In this document: positions 6,445-13,076 of the stretch, piece after piece | Layout of the letters: every line of letters starts with the position of its first letter | Numbering within the stretch: position 1 is the stretch's first letter | DNA from: Comamonadaceae bacterium | GTDB taxonomy: Bacteria; Pseudomonadota; Gammaproteobacteria; Burkholderiales; Burkholderiaceae_C | NCBI GenBank assembly: GCA_947374705.1 | Contig: CANCDA010000034.1 | Coordinates: 1-16,383 of the forward strand | Direction of reading: 5' to 3' | Length of the DNA: 16,383 nt | The notes under the pieces: generated by a model | Seen by the model: the letters and a program-made list of their open reading frames with translations, nothing else | The model's database searches: none | Told to the model about the DNA's origin: nothing | Made by a program: the position numbers and the translations under genes

Positions 6445-7186
6445 AATCCGGCAGCGCAAATTCAGCGATCAGAGGCAGATGATCTGACATGCGCCACCAA
6501 ACGCGTCCGCGTGGCACCTGCACATCCACCATCGTCAAGCCGCGTGCGTACACGTAGTCCAGTTGCACCAGGGGCAAGCGCGAGGGGAAGGTGGCGGTTC
6601 GCGGTTTTTTGAGCGCCAGCAGATTGACCGTTTTAAAAGCCTTCTCCACGCTCGAACCCCAGTCGTTAAAGTCCCCGGCCACCAGCAGCGGCGCACCGTC
6701 TGGCACTTCACGTGCGATGAATTTTTTCAACTGTGCGACCTGCCGCAGACGGCTGGCCGGGATCAAGCCAAAGTGCACCACCACCACGTGCACGGGTCGC
6801 TCATTGAAAAGCACCTCCACATGCAACAAGCCGCGTTGCTCGAAGCGGTGGTCTGACATGTCCTCATGCTGGTGCATCACCACCGGCCAGCGCGACAGCA
6901 GCGCGTTGCCGTGCTCGCCGTCCCGCGTGTAGGCATTGGTGCGGTACACCGCCTCGTAACCTTCAGGGGCTAAAAAATCAGCCTGCGGCATCTCGGGCCA
7001 GCGGCTGAAAAACTGCTCTTCGCCCCGGTGCAGCTTGCGCACCTCTTGCAGGCACACGACGTCAGCGTCGAGCTGCTCGACCGCATGGCCCAGGTTATGA
7101 ATTTCCAGCCGACGCCGTGGCCCCAGGCCTTGTACGCCTTTGTGGATGTTGTAGGTGGCAACCCGAAGAAGGTTCATGGGGTCCAT
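6443..7186 (-). CDS. ybhP: Endonuclease/exonuclease/phosphatase-family protein, YbhP-like
   Basis: A single EEP domain fills the protein (about 247 residues from the chosen start). Active-site landmarks are N13 in VATYNIHKG, E48 in DVVCLQEV, D172 and N174 in VAGDFNDWGSS, and D235-H236 in MSDHLPLIAEF. These are the metal and phosphate ligands of the DNase I/exonuclease III/phosphatase superfamily. The cellular substrate of YbhP is not established. Its pairing with clsB, as in E. coli, hints at a phospholipid role (inference). The start is uncertain: ATG at 7186 has a GGGGT about six bases upstream, an earlier ATG at 7201 lacks any ribosome site, and 7177 is also possible. All three keep the whole domain. 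The gene follows the diguanylate cyclase almost directly. Confidence 0.88.
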   Translation of the reverse strand: MDPMNLLRVATYNIHKGVQGLGPRRRLEIHNLGHAVEQLDADVVCLQEVRKLHRGEEQFFSRWPEMPQADFLAPEGYEAVYRTNAYTRDGEHGNALLSRWPVVMHQHEDMSDHRFEQRGLLHVEVLFNERPVHVVVVHFGLIPASRLRQVAQLKKFIAREVPDGAPLLVAGDFNDWGSSVEKAFKTVNLLALKKPRTATFPSRLPLVQLDYVYARGLTMVDVQVPRGRVWWRMSDHLPLIAEFALPD

Positions 7187-7206
7187 TGTGGCACCCCGCA
7201 TCGCGT

Positions 7207-8220
7207 TTAAGCGCCAGGAATAACAAGGTCATCCCAGCGCAGGGCTGCCACACGGTTGCGCCCGCTGCGCTTGGCTTGGTAGAGCGCCTTGTCGGCCAGA
7301 GTGATCAGGTCTTTTTCATTGGTGCCGCGTGAGGGGACGCCGCAGGCCAGCCCGACGCTGACCGTCACTACACCCAACGCATCGTTGCCACTGTGAACAA
7401 TGGCCAGCGCTGCAATGCTTTGGCGAATGCGCTCGGCTACAGCATTTGCACCAGCCTGATCGACCGAGGGCAATATCACCGCGAACTCTTCCCCGCCATA
7501 GCGAGCCACCAAGTCGGAGGGGCGCAGCACCGCTGTCAGCAAGCCCGAGGCGACTTCCCGCAGGCACTCGTCACCGAGTTGATGGCCGTAGGTGTCGTTG
7601 AAGCGTTTGAAATGATCCACATCAATCATGATCAAGGCCATGGACTGCTGGTCTCGAATGGCGCGGCTCAACTCCGCGTCCAGGCGCTCGTCAAAACCAC
7701 GCCGGTTGGTCAGGCCCGTCAGGCCATCGTGCGCGGCCAGGCGCTCCAACTCAATCTGCGCTTTCTTCTCGGTGGTCATGTCCCGCAGGGTCTCCACCAC
7801 CGCCAGCAAATTGCCCTCCACATCGTAGATGGGGCCGGCATCAATGGCCAGATACAACTGGGCACCCAACTGCGGCATTTCGCACCAGTTTTGCGCATGC
7901 AGTCCAAAGCCCAGACTGGTCGGATCATCGTGTTGAACGTAGAGCGAGTCCAACTCCTCCATGCGGTTTTGAACCACCAGATCGGCCAAGCAAGGGCGTG
8001 GTGATTCGTACCAACCACGCCAATGCTCGTTGGTGCCCACCACTTCCGACGCCATCAGCCCCGTGAGCCGCTCGCAGGCCTTGTTCCACATCAGTACATG
8101 GCCTTGGGCATCCAGCACAAAGGTGGGTACCACCAAGTACTGCATCAAGTTAACGGCGAAGCTGTACTCCGCTTCGCTGACTTTGACTTGTTCCACCTGC
8201 TCGTTTTTATTTTTTGGCAT
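7207..8220 (-). CDS. PAS-GGDEF diguanylate cyclase, cytoplasmic
   Basis: The 337-residue protein has a PAS domain at about residues 18-150 (VVPTFVLDAQGHVLMWNKACERLTG, shown here only as a landmark region at 31-54) ending in a TLRDMTTEKKAQIELERL PAC/linker helix. A GGDEF domain follows at about 160-330. The catalytic site is intact as GGEEF at 242-246, with the metal residue in MIDVDHFKRFND at 198-209. An RPSD product-inhibition site (233-236) lies exactly five residues upstream. It should therefore make cyclic di-GMP from two GTP with feedback inhibition. There is no membrane segment or signal peptide. No PAS cofactor ligand could be identified. The ATG has a GAGGAGA ribosome site eight bases upstream. 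Being in the same run as bluF, it may be part of the light response, but it could equally sense something else. Confidence 0.95.
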   Translation of the reverse strand: MPKNKNEQVEQVKVSEAEYSFAVNLMQYLVVPTFVLDAQGHVLMWNKACERLTGLMASEVVGTNEHWRGWYESPRPCLADLVVQNRMEELDSLYVQHDDPTSLGFGLHAQNWCEMPQLGAQLYLAIDAGPIYDVEGNLLAVVETLRDMTTEKKAQIELERLAAHDGLTGLTNRRGFDERLDAELSRAIRDQQSMALIMIDVDHFKRFNDTYGHQLGDECLREVASGLLTAVLRPSDLVARYGGEEFAVILPSVDQAGANAVAERIRQSIAALAIVHSGNDALGVVTVSVGLACGVPSRGTNEKDLITLADKALYQAKRSGRNRVAALRWDDLVIPGA

Positions 8221-8253
8221 GACGGGGTCTCCTCTGTTTCGAGTTGAATGAAT

Positions 8254-8802
8254 CTAAGGTCTTGACTGTCTGAGTTGCTTGAGGTCTTTCACAATTTCCA
8301 CTGAATGCCGTGAGGTATCCACGGACAGGTAAGTTTTGGCCACCTTGCCCTGCGGATCGATGAGGAAGGTGTAGCGCTTGGCCAGCTTGATGACGAGCCA
8401 ATTGGACAGCGCGCCGTAACGGGTGGCGACATCGGCTTTGGCGTCGGCCAGCAGCGGGAAGGGCAGTTTGTATTTTTCGGCAAAGGCCTTGTGCGACTCA
8501 CTCGTGTCCACGCTGATGCCCACCACCTGCGCGTCCAGCGCGGTGAGCTGTTCCAGGTCATCGCGGAAGGTGCAGGCCTCCTCGGTGCAGCCGGGCGTGT
8601 CGTCTTTGGGGTAGAAATACAGCACCACCCATTTGCCGCGCCACTCGGTCAACTGGCGGGGCTTGCCGTGCTGGTCGGGGAGCTTGAACTCGGGGGCCAT
8701 TGCCCCTACAGCGGGCACGTCGGCTGCGCTCGCCGCCATGCCAAAGACCGACAGCAAAGCGCCGGTCAAAGCATGCAAGGTGCGACGCAGCAGAGTGCTC
8801 AT
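8254..8802 (-). CDS. Peroxiredoxin of the Bcp/PrxQ type with signal peptide
   Basis: This 182-residue thiol peroxidase has an N-terminal signal peptide (RR at 6-7, hydrophobic core about 9-24, likely cleavage after ASA or ASAA near residue 26-27). The peroxidatic cysteine is C72 in DDTPGCTEEACTFRD, and C77 five residues on is the Bcp/PrxQ-type resolving cysteine. It reduces hydrogen and organic peroxides at the expense of thioredoxin-like reductants; an exported form would need a periplasmic electron donor. The ATG overlaps the serS stop as ATGA, so it is translationally coupled and lacks a strong ribosome site of its own. Cytosolic Bcp proteins have no signal peptide, so this is the exported variant common in proteobacteria. 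Confidence 0.93.
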   Translation of the reverse strand: MSTLLRRTLHALTGALLSVFGMAASAADVPAVGAMAPEFKLPDQHGKPRQLTEWRGKWVVLYFYPKDDTPGCTEEACTFRDDLEQLTALDAQVVGISVDTSESHKAFAEKYKLPFPLLADAKADVATRYGALSNWLVIKLAKRYTFLIDPQGKVAKTYLSVDTSRHSVEIVKDLKQLRQSRP

Positions 8803-10121
8803 GGGGTGAGTGCTTTCACGCCGCCCATATAGGGCTGCAATACAGCGGGCACGTTCACGCTGCCGTCGGCCTGCTGGTAGTTCTCCAGCACGGCGACCAG
8901 GGTGCGGCCCACGGCCAAACCTGAGCCGTTCAAGGTGTGGGCGAATTCATTTTTACCCTGCGCGTTTTTGAAGCGAGCCTGCAAACGGCGCGCCTGAAAG
9001 GCCTCGCAGTTGGAGACCGAGCTGATCTCGCGGTAGGTGTTTTGCGCGGGCAGCCAGACCTCCAGGTCATAGGTCTTGGCCGCGCCAAAACCCATGTCGC
9101 CGGTGCACAGCGACATCACGCGGTAAGGCAGACCGAGCTTTTGCAGAATAGCTTCAGCGTGGCCTGTCATGGCCTCCAGCGCTTCGTAGCTTTGGTCGGG
9201 GTGCACGATCTGCACCATCTCGACTTTGTCAAACTGGTGCTGGCGGATCATGCCACGCGTGTCGCGCCCGTAAGAGCCCGCCTCGGAGCGGAAACACGGC
9301 GTGTGCGCGGTGAGCTTGATGGGCAACTCGGCTTCGGTCACGATGACATCGCGCACAAAGTTAGTCAATGGCACTTCGCTGGTGGGTATGAGATAGAGCG
9401 CGGCGTTGTCCGGCACGGCCTCGCCGTCTTGCCCGCCTTTTTTGGCGGCAAACAAGTCACCTTCAAACTTAGGCAGCTGGCCCGTGCCGCGCAGGCTGTC
9501 GGCGTTGACGATGTAGGGTACATAGCACTCGGTATAGCCGTGCTCTTGCGTCTGCACGTCCAGCATGAAGGCCGCCAGGGCGCGGTGCAGGCGGGCCAGC
9601 TCACCCTTCATGACCGTGAAGCGTGAGCCGGTGAGCTTGACGCCCAGGTCAAAGTCCAGGCCCAGCGGCGTGCCCACGTCCACATGGTCTTTGGCCTCGA
9701 AGTCCATGGCCGTGGGACTGCCCCAAGTGCGCACCACCACATTGCCATGCTCGTCTGCACCCAGCGGCACGCTGTCGTGCGGCAGGTTGGGTACAGCCAG
9801 CAGAAGGGCTTGCAACTCGTCTTGAATTTGAGTCAGCCGGTTAGCAGAATTTTCCAGCTCGGCTTTGAGTGCATTCACCTCGGCCATGGCGGTGTCGGCC
9901 TCGGGCTGGCCCGCTGGCCCCTTGGCTTTGAGCTGGCCGATTTGCTTGCTCAAAGAGTTGCGCCGCGCTTGCAACTCTTCGGTGCGGGTTTGAATGGTTT
10001 TGCGCTCAGCTTCCAGCGCGCGGAAAGTGTCCACGTTGAGGAAGGCTTGCGGCGATTTGCGTGCCTCAAGGCGGGCGATGACCGAAGCCAGGTCTTTGCG
10101 GAGCAGGGTGATGTCAAGCAT
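8799..10121 (-). CDS. serS: Seryl-tRNA synthetase
   Basis: The 440-residue class II aminoacyl-tRNA synthetase charges tRNA-Ser. The N-terminal antiparallel coiled coil that grips the tRNA long variable arm spans about residues 30-105 and contains the expected charged heptads. The serine pocket TSE is at 247-249 (IPTSEVPLT). Motif 2 is at about 277-301, beginning FRSEAGSYGRDTRG. Motif 3 GSGLAVGRTLVAVLEN is at 399-414. Length fits the bacterial family (about 430). It follows ispH by 40 AT-rich bases, in which no strong ribosome site is seen, and overlaps the peroxiredoxin start by four bases. Confidence 0.98.
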   Translation of the reverse strand: MLDITLLRKDLASVIARLEARKSPQAFLNVDTFRALEAERKTIQTRTEELQARRNSLSKQIGQLKAKGPAGQPEADTAMAEVNALKAELENSANRLTQIQDELQALLLAVPNLPHDSVPLGADEHGNVVVRTWGSPTAMDFEAKDHVDVGTPLGLDFDLGVKLTGSRFTVMKGELARLHRALAAFMLDVQTQEHGYTECYVPYIVNADSLRGTGQLPKFEGDLFAAKKGGQDGEAVPDNAALYLIPTSEVPLTNFVRDVIVTEAELPIKLTAHTPCFRSEAGSYGRDTRGMIRQHQFDKVEMVQIVHPDQSYEALEAMTGHAEAILQKLGLPYRVMSLCTGDMGFGAAKTYDLEVWLPAQNTYREISSVSNCEAFQARRLQARFKNAQGKNEFAHTLNGSGLAVGRTLVAVLENYQQADGSVNVPAVLQPYMGGVKALTP

Positions 10122-10161
10122 GGGGGAATTTTAGGTTTTTGAAAAAAATGAAAGCCGAGTA

Positions 10162-11106
10162 TTAAGGCCGAGAAACGTCGCTCTTCAAGCCTTTGGGCAG
10201 AGGGAATTTCACCGTCTCCTGGATGCCGTCCAGCGTGCGCACCGACACCGCGCCCAGCGCCTTGATGCGGTCGATGACTTGGCGCACCAATATCTCTGGG
10301 GCTGATGCACCCGCCGTCAGGCCGACCTGGGTTTTGCCTTCAAACCACTGTGGCTGCAACTCGTTAGCGTTGTCCACCATATAGCTGGCGGTGCCCAGTT
10401 TTTGCGCCACTTCACGCAGTCGGTTGCTGTTGGAGCTGGTCGGGCTGCCCACCACGATGACGATGTCCACTTGTGGGCTCAAGAGCTTGACCGCGTCCTG
10501 CCGGTTTTGCGTGGCGTAGCAAATGTCTTGCTGCTTGGGCGCACGCACCTGCGGAAAGCGCGCGAGCACGGCGGCGCTGATCTCGGCCGCGTCGTCCACG
10601 CTGAGCGTGGTCTGCGTCACCAAGGCGAGTTTGGCGGTTTGTGTGGGCGCAACGCGTGCCACATCGGCCACGTCTTCCACCAGGTGAATGCCGCTGCTGA
10701 GCTGGCCCATGGTGCCCTCCACCTCGGGGTGACCTTTGTGGCCGATCATGATGAACTCATAGCCTTCTTTGTGCAGCTTGGCCACCTCCACATGCACCTT
10801 GGTCACCAGCGGACAGGTGGCGTCAAAGACCTGAAAACCGCGTGCCTGCGCCTCCATTTGAATGGCCTTGCTCACGCCGTGGGCCGAGAACACCAGCGTG
10901 GCGCCGGGCGGCACGTCGTCCAGCTCTTCGATGAAAATCGCGCCCTTGGCCTTGAGGTCGTTGACGACATAGGTGTTGTGCACGATTTCATGGCGCACAT
11001 AAATCGGCGCGCCAAACTTGTGCAGGGCACGCTCCACGATTTCGATGGCTCGGTCAACTCCGGCACAGAACCCTCGCGGCTCTGCCAAAACAATGTCTTG
11101 CAGCAT
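10162..11106 (-). CDS. ispH: 4-hydroxy-3-methylbut-2-enyl diphosphate reductase
   Basis: This iron-sulfur enzyme does the last step of the MEP isoprenoid pathway, making IPP and DMAPP from HMBPP. The three cluster cysteines are C14 (PRGFCAGVDRAI), C98 (DATCPLVTKVH) and C196 (QDICYATQNRQ), numbered from the ATG at 11106. The substrate residues H43, H76, H126 and E128 (GHPEVEGTMGQ) are present. A GTG three bases earlier is also in frame, but the ATG gives the family-standard N-terminus and a TGATG stop-start overlap with the upstream fkpB, a strong sign of coupling. Length is 314 residues, as usual. The isoprenoid supply is unrelated to its peroxiredoxin and synthetase neighbours as far as can be seen. 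Confidence 0.98.
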   Translation of the reverse strand: MLQDIVLAEPRGFCAGVDRAIEIVERALHKFGAPIYVRHEIVHNTYVVNDLKAKGAIFIEELDDVPPGATLVFSAHGVSKAIQMEAQARGFQVFDATCPLVTKVHVEVAKLHKEGYEFIMIGHKGHPEVEGTMGQLSSGIHLVEDVADVARVAPTQTAKLALVTQTTLSVDDAAEISAAVLARFPQVRAPKQQDICYATQNRQDAVKLLSPQVDIVIVVGSPTSSNSNRLREVAQKLGTASYMVDNANELQPQWFEGKTQVGLTAGASAPEILVRQVIDRIKALGAVSVRTLDGIQETVKFPLPKGLKSDVSRP

Positions 11107-11561
11107 CACAACACCCCCAGCACATGCACCTCAAACGTCACCGGCTGGCTGGCCAGCGGGTGGTTGAAGTCAAACAAAATAGAACCATCTTCGCGCTCTT
11201 GCAGCACCACGCCCGCAAACTGGCCTTGACCGTCGGGCGTGGGGAACTGCACCACGTCGCCGATGCGGTACTCCTCATGCGGGTCGCCCATCTGGGTCAA
11301 CACCTTGCGCGCCAGCCACTGCTGCATGTCGGGGTTGCGCTGGCCATAGGCCGCACCGGCGGGCAGCGTGAAAGTCTGGCGATCGCCCTCTTCCAAGCCT
11401 ACCAAACACTGCTCCACCGCAGGCGCCAACTCGCTGTGGCCCAGCGTTAGCGTGGCGGGCTTGCCCTCAAAGGTGTTGATGATGTCGCCCGCAGGCCCGG
11501 CCAGCCGGTAGTGCAGGGTGAGAAAGGAGTCCGCTTGGACGCGAGGGAGGATAGGTGCCAT
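11106..11561 (-). CDS. fkpB: FKBP-type peptidyl-prolyl isomerase, SlpA/FkpB type
   Basis: This 151-residue protein of the SlyD-like FKBP branch has the FKBP half (LTLHYRLAG, near residues 14-22), the inserted-flap region with LPAGAAYGQRNPDM near 66-79, and the closing strands FDFNHPLASQPVTFEVHVL. It helps fold proteins by isomerising X-proline bonds; the small flap-inserted form also has chaperone activity. No signal peptide, so cytoplasmic. Placement directly before ispH, overlapping at TGATG, is the classic fkpB-ispH order of proteobacteria. A possible -10 box (TACAAT, 11591-11586 on the minus strand) lies about 25 bases before the ATG, without a convincing -35. A moderate GAGAG ribosome site is present. 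Confidence 0.94.
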   Translation of the reverse strand: MAPILPRVQADSFLTLHYRLAGPAGDIINTFEGKPATLTLGHSELAPAVEQCLVGLEEGDRQTFTLPAGAAYGQRNPDMQQWLARKVLTQMGDPHEEYRIGDVVQFPTPDGQGQFAGVVLQEREDGSILFDFNHPLASQPVTFEVHVLGVL

Positions 11562-11606
11562 AAAACTCTCGATAAACTGGCCTCCATTGTAGAAACCTTC
11601 AAGTAC

Positions 11607-11658
11607 CCGTTCGCCCTGAGCCTGTCGAAGGGCCCTTCGACAAGCTCAGGGCGAACGG
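11607..11658. repeat. REP-like extragenic palindrome in the fkpB/radC spacer
   Basis: Two 26-base arms meet with no loop: the left arm runs 11607-11632, beginning CCGTTCGCCCTGAG, and the right arm 11633-11658 is its reverse complement except for one base (C versus T). Translated, it would give the FALSLSKG and STSSGRTE strings often seen as spurious peptides in Burkholderiales annotations. It is probably a member of a dispersed extragenic repeat family. It lies between divergent promoters, so a terminator role is unlikely. Confidence 0.85.
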
Positions 11659-11690
11659 AGATGATTCACTTTCCCCTCAAATCAGCCCCC

Positions 11691-12392
11691 ATGCCCCTCA
11701 AAGACCTCCCCCCCGACGCCCGTCCGCGTGAGAAACTGCTGGCCCGTGGCCCCGCCGCCCTGAGTGACGCCGAGCTGCTGGCCCTGCTGCTGCGCACCGG
11801 TATTCAGGGCAAGGGTGTGTTGCAGATGGCCGATGAACTGCTGCACCTCAAAACCAACGCATCGGGTGACGCGGGCTTTGACGGCATTGCCGGCCTGCTG
11901 CACGCCACCGCAGACGACCTCAAGCGCATCAAAGGCCTGGGGCCGGCCAAGCGCGCGGAGATCGTGGCCGTGCTGGAGTTGGCACGCCGCGCCATGGCCC
12001 AGCAGCTCAGCGAGCGCGCCGCCTTTGATAGCCCAGAGGCGGTCAAACATTTCCTGCAATTGCACCTGAGCGCCAAGAAGCACGAGGTGTTTGCCGTGTT
12101 GTTCCTGGACGCCCAGCACCGGCTGCTGGGGCTGGAAGAGCTATTTCGCGGCACGCTCACGCAAACCAGCGTGTACCCGCGTGAAGTGGTGCTGCGCGCC
12201 CTTCACCACAATGCCGCCGCTGTGGTGCTGGCGCACAACCACCCGAGCGGCTCGGTCGAACCCTCACGCGCGGACGAGGCGCTGACGCAGACCCTCAAAG
12301 CCGCGCTGGGCCTGATTGACGTGCGCGTGCTGGACCACGTGATCGTGGGCGCGGGCCAGGCCCTGTCGATGGCCGAGCGGGGGTTGATGTGA
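11691..12392 (+). CDS. radC: RadC family protein (JAB/MPN domain)
   Basis: From the chosen ATG the protein has 233 residues. The N-terminal helical part contains a helix-hairpin-helix-like block (LKRIKGLGPAKRAEIVAVLE). The C-terminal JAMM/MPN domain carries the metal motif HNHPSG followed by SVEPSRAD, with E in LEELFRGTLTQTSVYPREV. Despite the name, a role in DNA repair is not established for RadC; relatives are metalloprotease-fold proteins. An open frame extends upstream to 11511, but this runs through the REP palindrome and gives repeat-derived peptide, so it is rejected. ATG 11661 has a GGAG directly abutting it, too close to be good, and 11691 (MPLKDLPPDARPREKLL) gives the family-like N-terminus. 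The gene ends as GTGA overlapping the next gene. Confidence 0.93.
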   Translation: MPLKDLPPDARPREKLLARGPAALSDAELLALLLRTGIQGKGVLQMADELLHLKTNASGDAGFDGIAGLLHATADDLKRIKGLGPAKRAEIVAVLELARRAMAQQLSERAAFDSPEAVKHFLQLHLSAKKHEVFAVLFLDAQHRLLGLEELFRGTLTQTSVYPREVVLRALHHNAAAVVLAHNHPSGSVEPSRADEALTQTLKAALGLIDVRVLDHVIVGAGQALSMAERGLM

Positions 12393-13054
12393 CGCAAGCA
12401 CTTCCAGTCAAGCTTAAGGTCAAGATCAACGCTTTGAGCGAGCTCAGACTAGTCAAACGCGCCATCGAAGCCCAGGCGAAAGTACAGGCTGCCTTGGCCG
12501 CTGCGCAAGCGGTGAAGCAGCGCCAATTGACCAGCGACAAAGACCTCTTCACCCGGGCCGCTGGCGTCGTCAACCCCATAGCAGACAAGCGCAAGGCGCT
12601 CCTTAAAAAAGAGCAAGCCAAACCCCATCCAATTCAACGTCAACGCGATGAAGAGGCCGTGCTGCGCGAGTCTCTGAGTGACGAATTTGACGCCACCACC
12701 CTGCTGAACACCGACGCCGATCTGAGCTACACCCGCCCCGGCATCGGCCCCGATGTGGTGCGCAAGCTGCGCCTGGGCCACTGGACGATTCAAGCCGAAG
12801 TTGACCTGCACGGTTTGCGCATTGAGCAAGCGCGCGACGCTTTGGGCCGTTTCATTCGTGAAGCGCAAAAAAAGGGCCTGCGCTGCGTGCGTGTGGTGCA
12901 CGGCAAGGGTCTGGGTTCACCCGGCAAGACACCGGTGCTCAAAACCCGTGTGCTGAGTTGGCTGGTGCAAAAAAACGAAGTGTTGGCCTATGTGCAAGCC
13001 AAACCCGCGCAGGGCGGCGCGGGGGCCTTGGTGGTGCTGTTGCAGCCGGGTTAA
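12389..13054 (+). CDS. Smr-domain protein (possible DNA endonuclease)
   Basis: This 221-residue protein ends in an Smr domain (residues about 134-219). Its signature elements are VDLHG at 138-142, HGKG at 171-174, and a C-terminal basic-hydrophobic strand. The first 100 residues form a basic, lysine- and arginine-rich helical region without a known fold. Stand-alone Smr proteins of this kind (COG2840-like) are linked to nicking of branched or damaged DNA or to RNA cleavage; which applies here is unknown. Translation starts at GTG (12389), overlapping the radC TGA by four bases, which suggests coupling. Its 3' end faces cphA across 22 bases in which no hairpin terminator was seen. Confidence 0.88.
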   Translation: MTQALPVKLKVKINALSELRLVKRAIEAQAKVQAALAAAQAVKQRQLTSDKDLFTRAAGVVNPIADKRKALLKKEQAKPHPIQRQRDEEAVLRESLSDEFDATTLLNTDADLSYTRPGIGPDVVRKLRLGHWTIQAEVDLHGLRIEQARDALGRFIREAQKKGLRCVRVVHGKGLGSPGKTPVLKTRVLSWLVQKNEVLAYVQAKPAQGGAGALVVLLQPG

Positions 13055-13076
13055 ATTGTCGCGCTGGGACTTCGTT

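Noticed and set aside
7393..8004. A 203-codon open frame antisense to the diguanylate cyclase
   Set aside because: Shadow of the PAS-GGDEF gene, with no motif of its own.
8937..9626. A 229-codon open frame antisense to serS
   Set aside because: Composition follows the reverse of serS codons; no ribosome site or domain signature.
10122..10161. A serS promoter in the AT-rich ispH/serS spacer
   Set aside because: A TAAAAT-like -10 can be found on the minus strand, but no matching -35 at proper spacing, so it is not called.
10402..11229. A 275-codon open frame antisense to ispH and fkpB
   Set aside because: It is a high-GC shadow of two confidently identified coupled genes and shows no family motif.
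11511..11690. An in-frame upstream extension of radC
   Set aside because: It starts inside fkpB on the opposite strand and its peptide is the translated REP palindrome, so it is not part of the protein.
13055..13076. Bidirectional terminator between the Smr gene and cphA
   Set aside because: No stem with a run of T was visible in the 22 bases; the same is true of 3169-3178 between the diiron and DUF429 genes.
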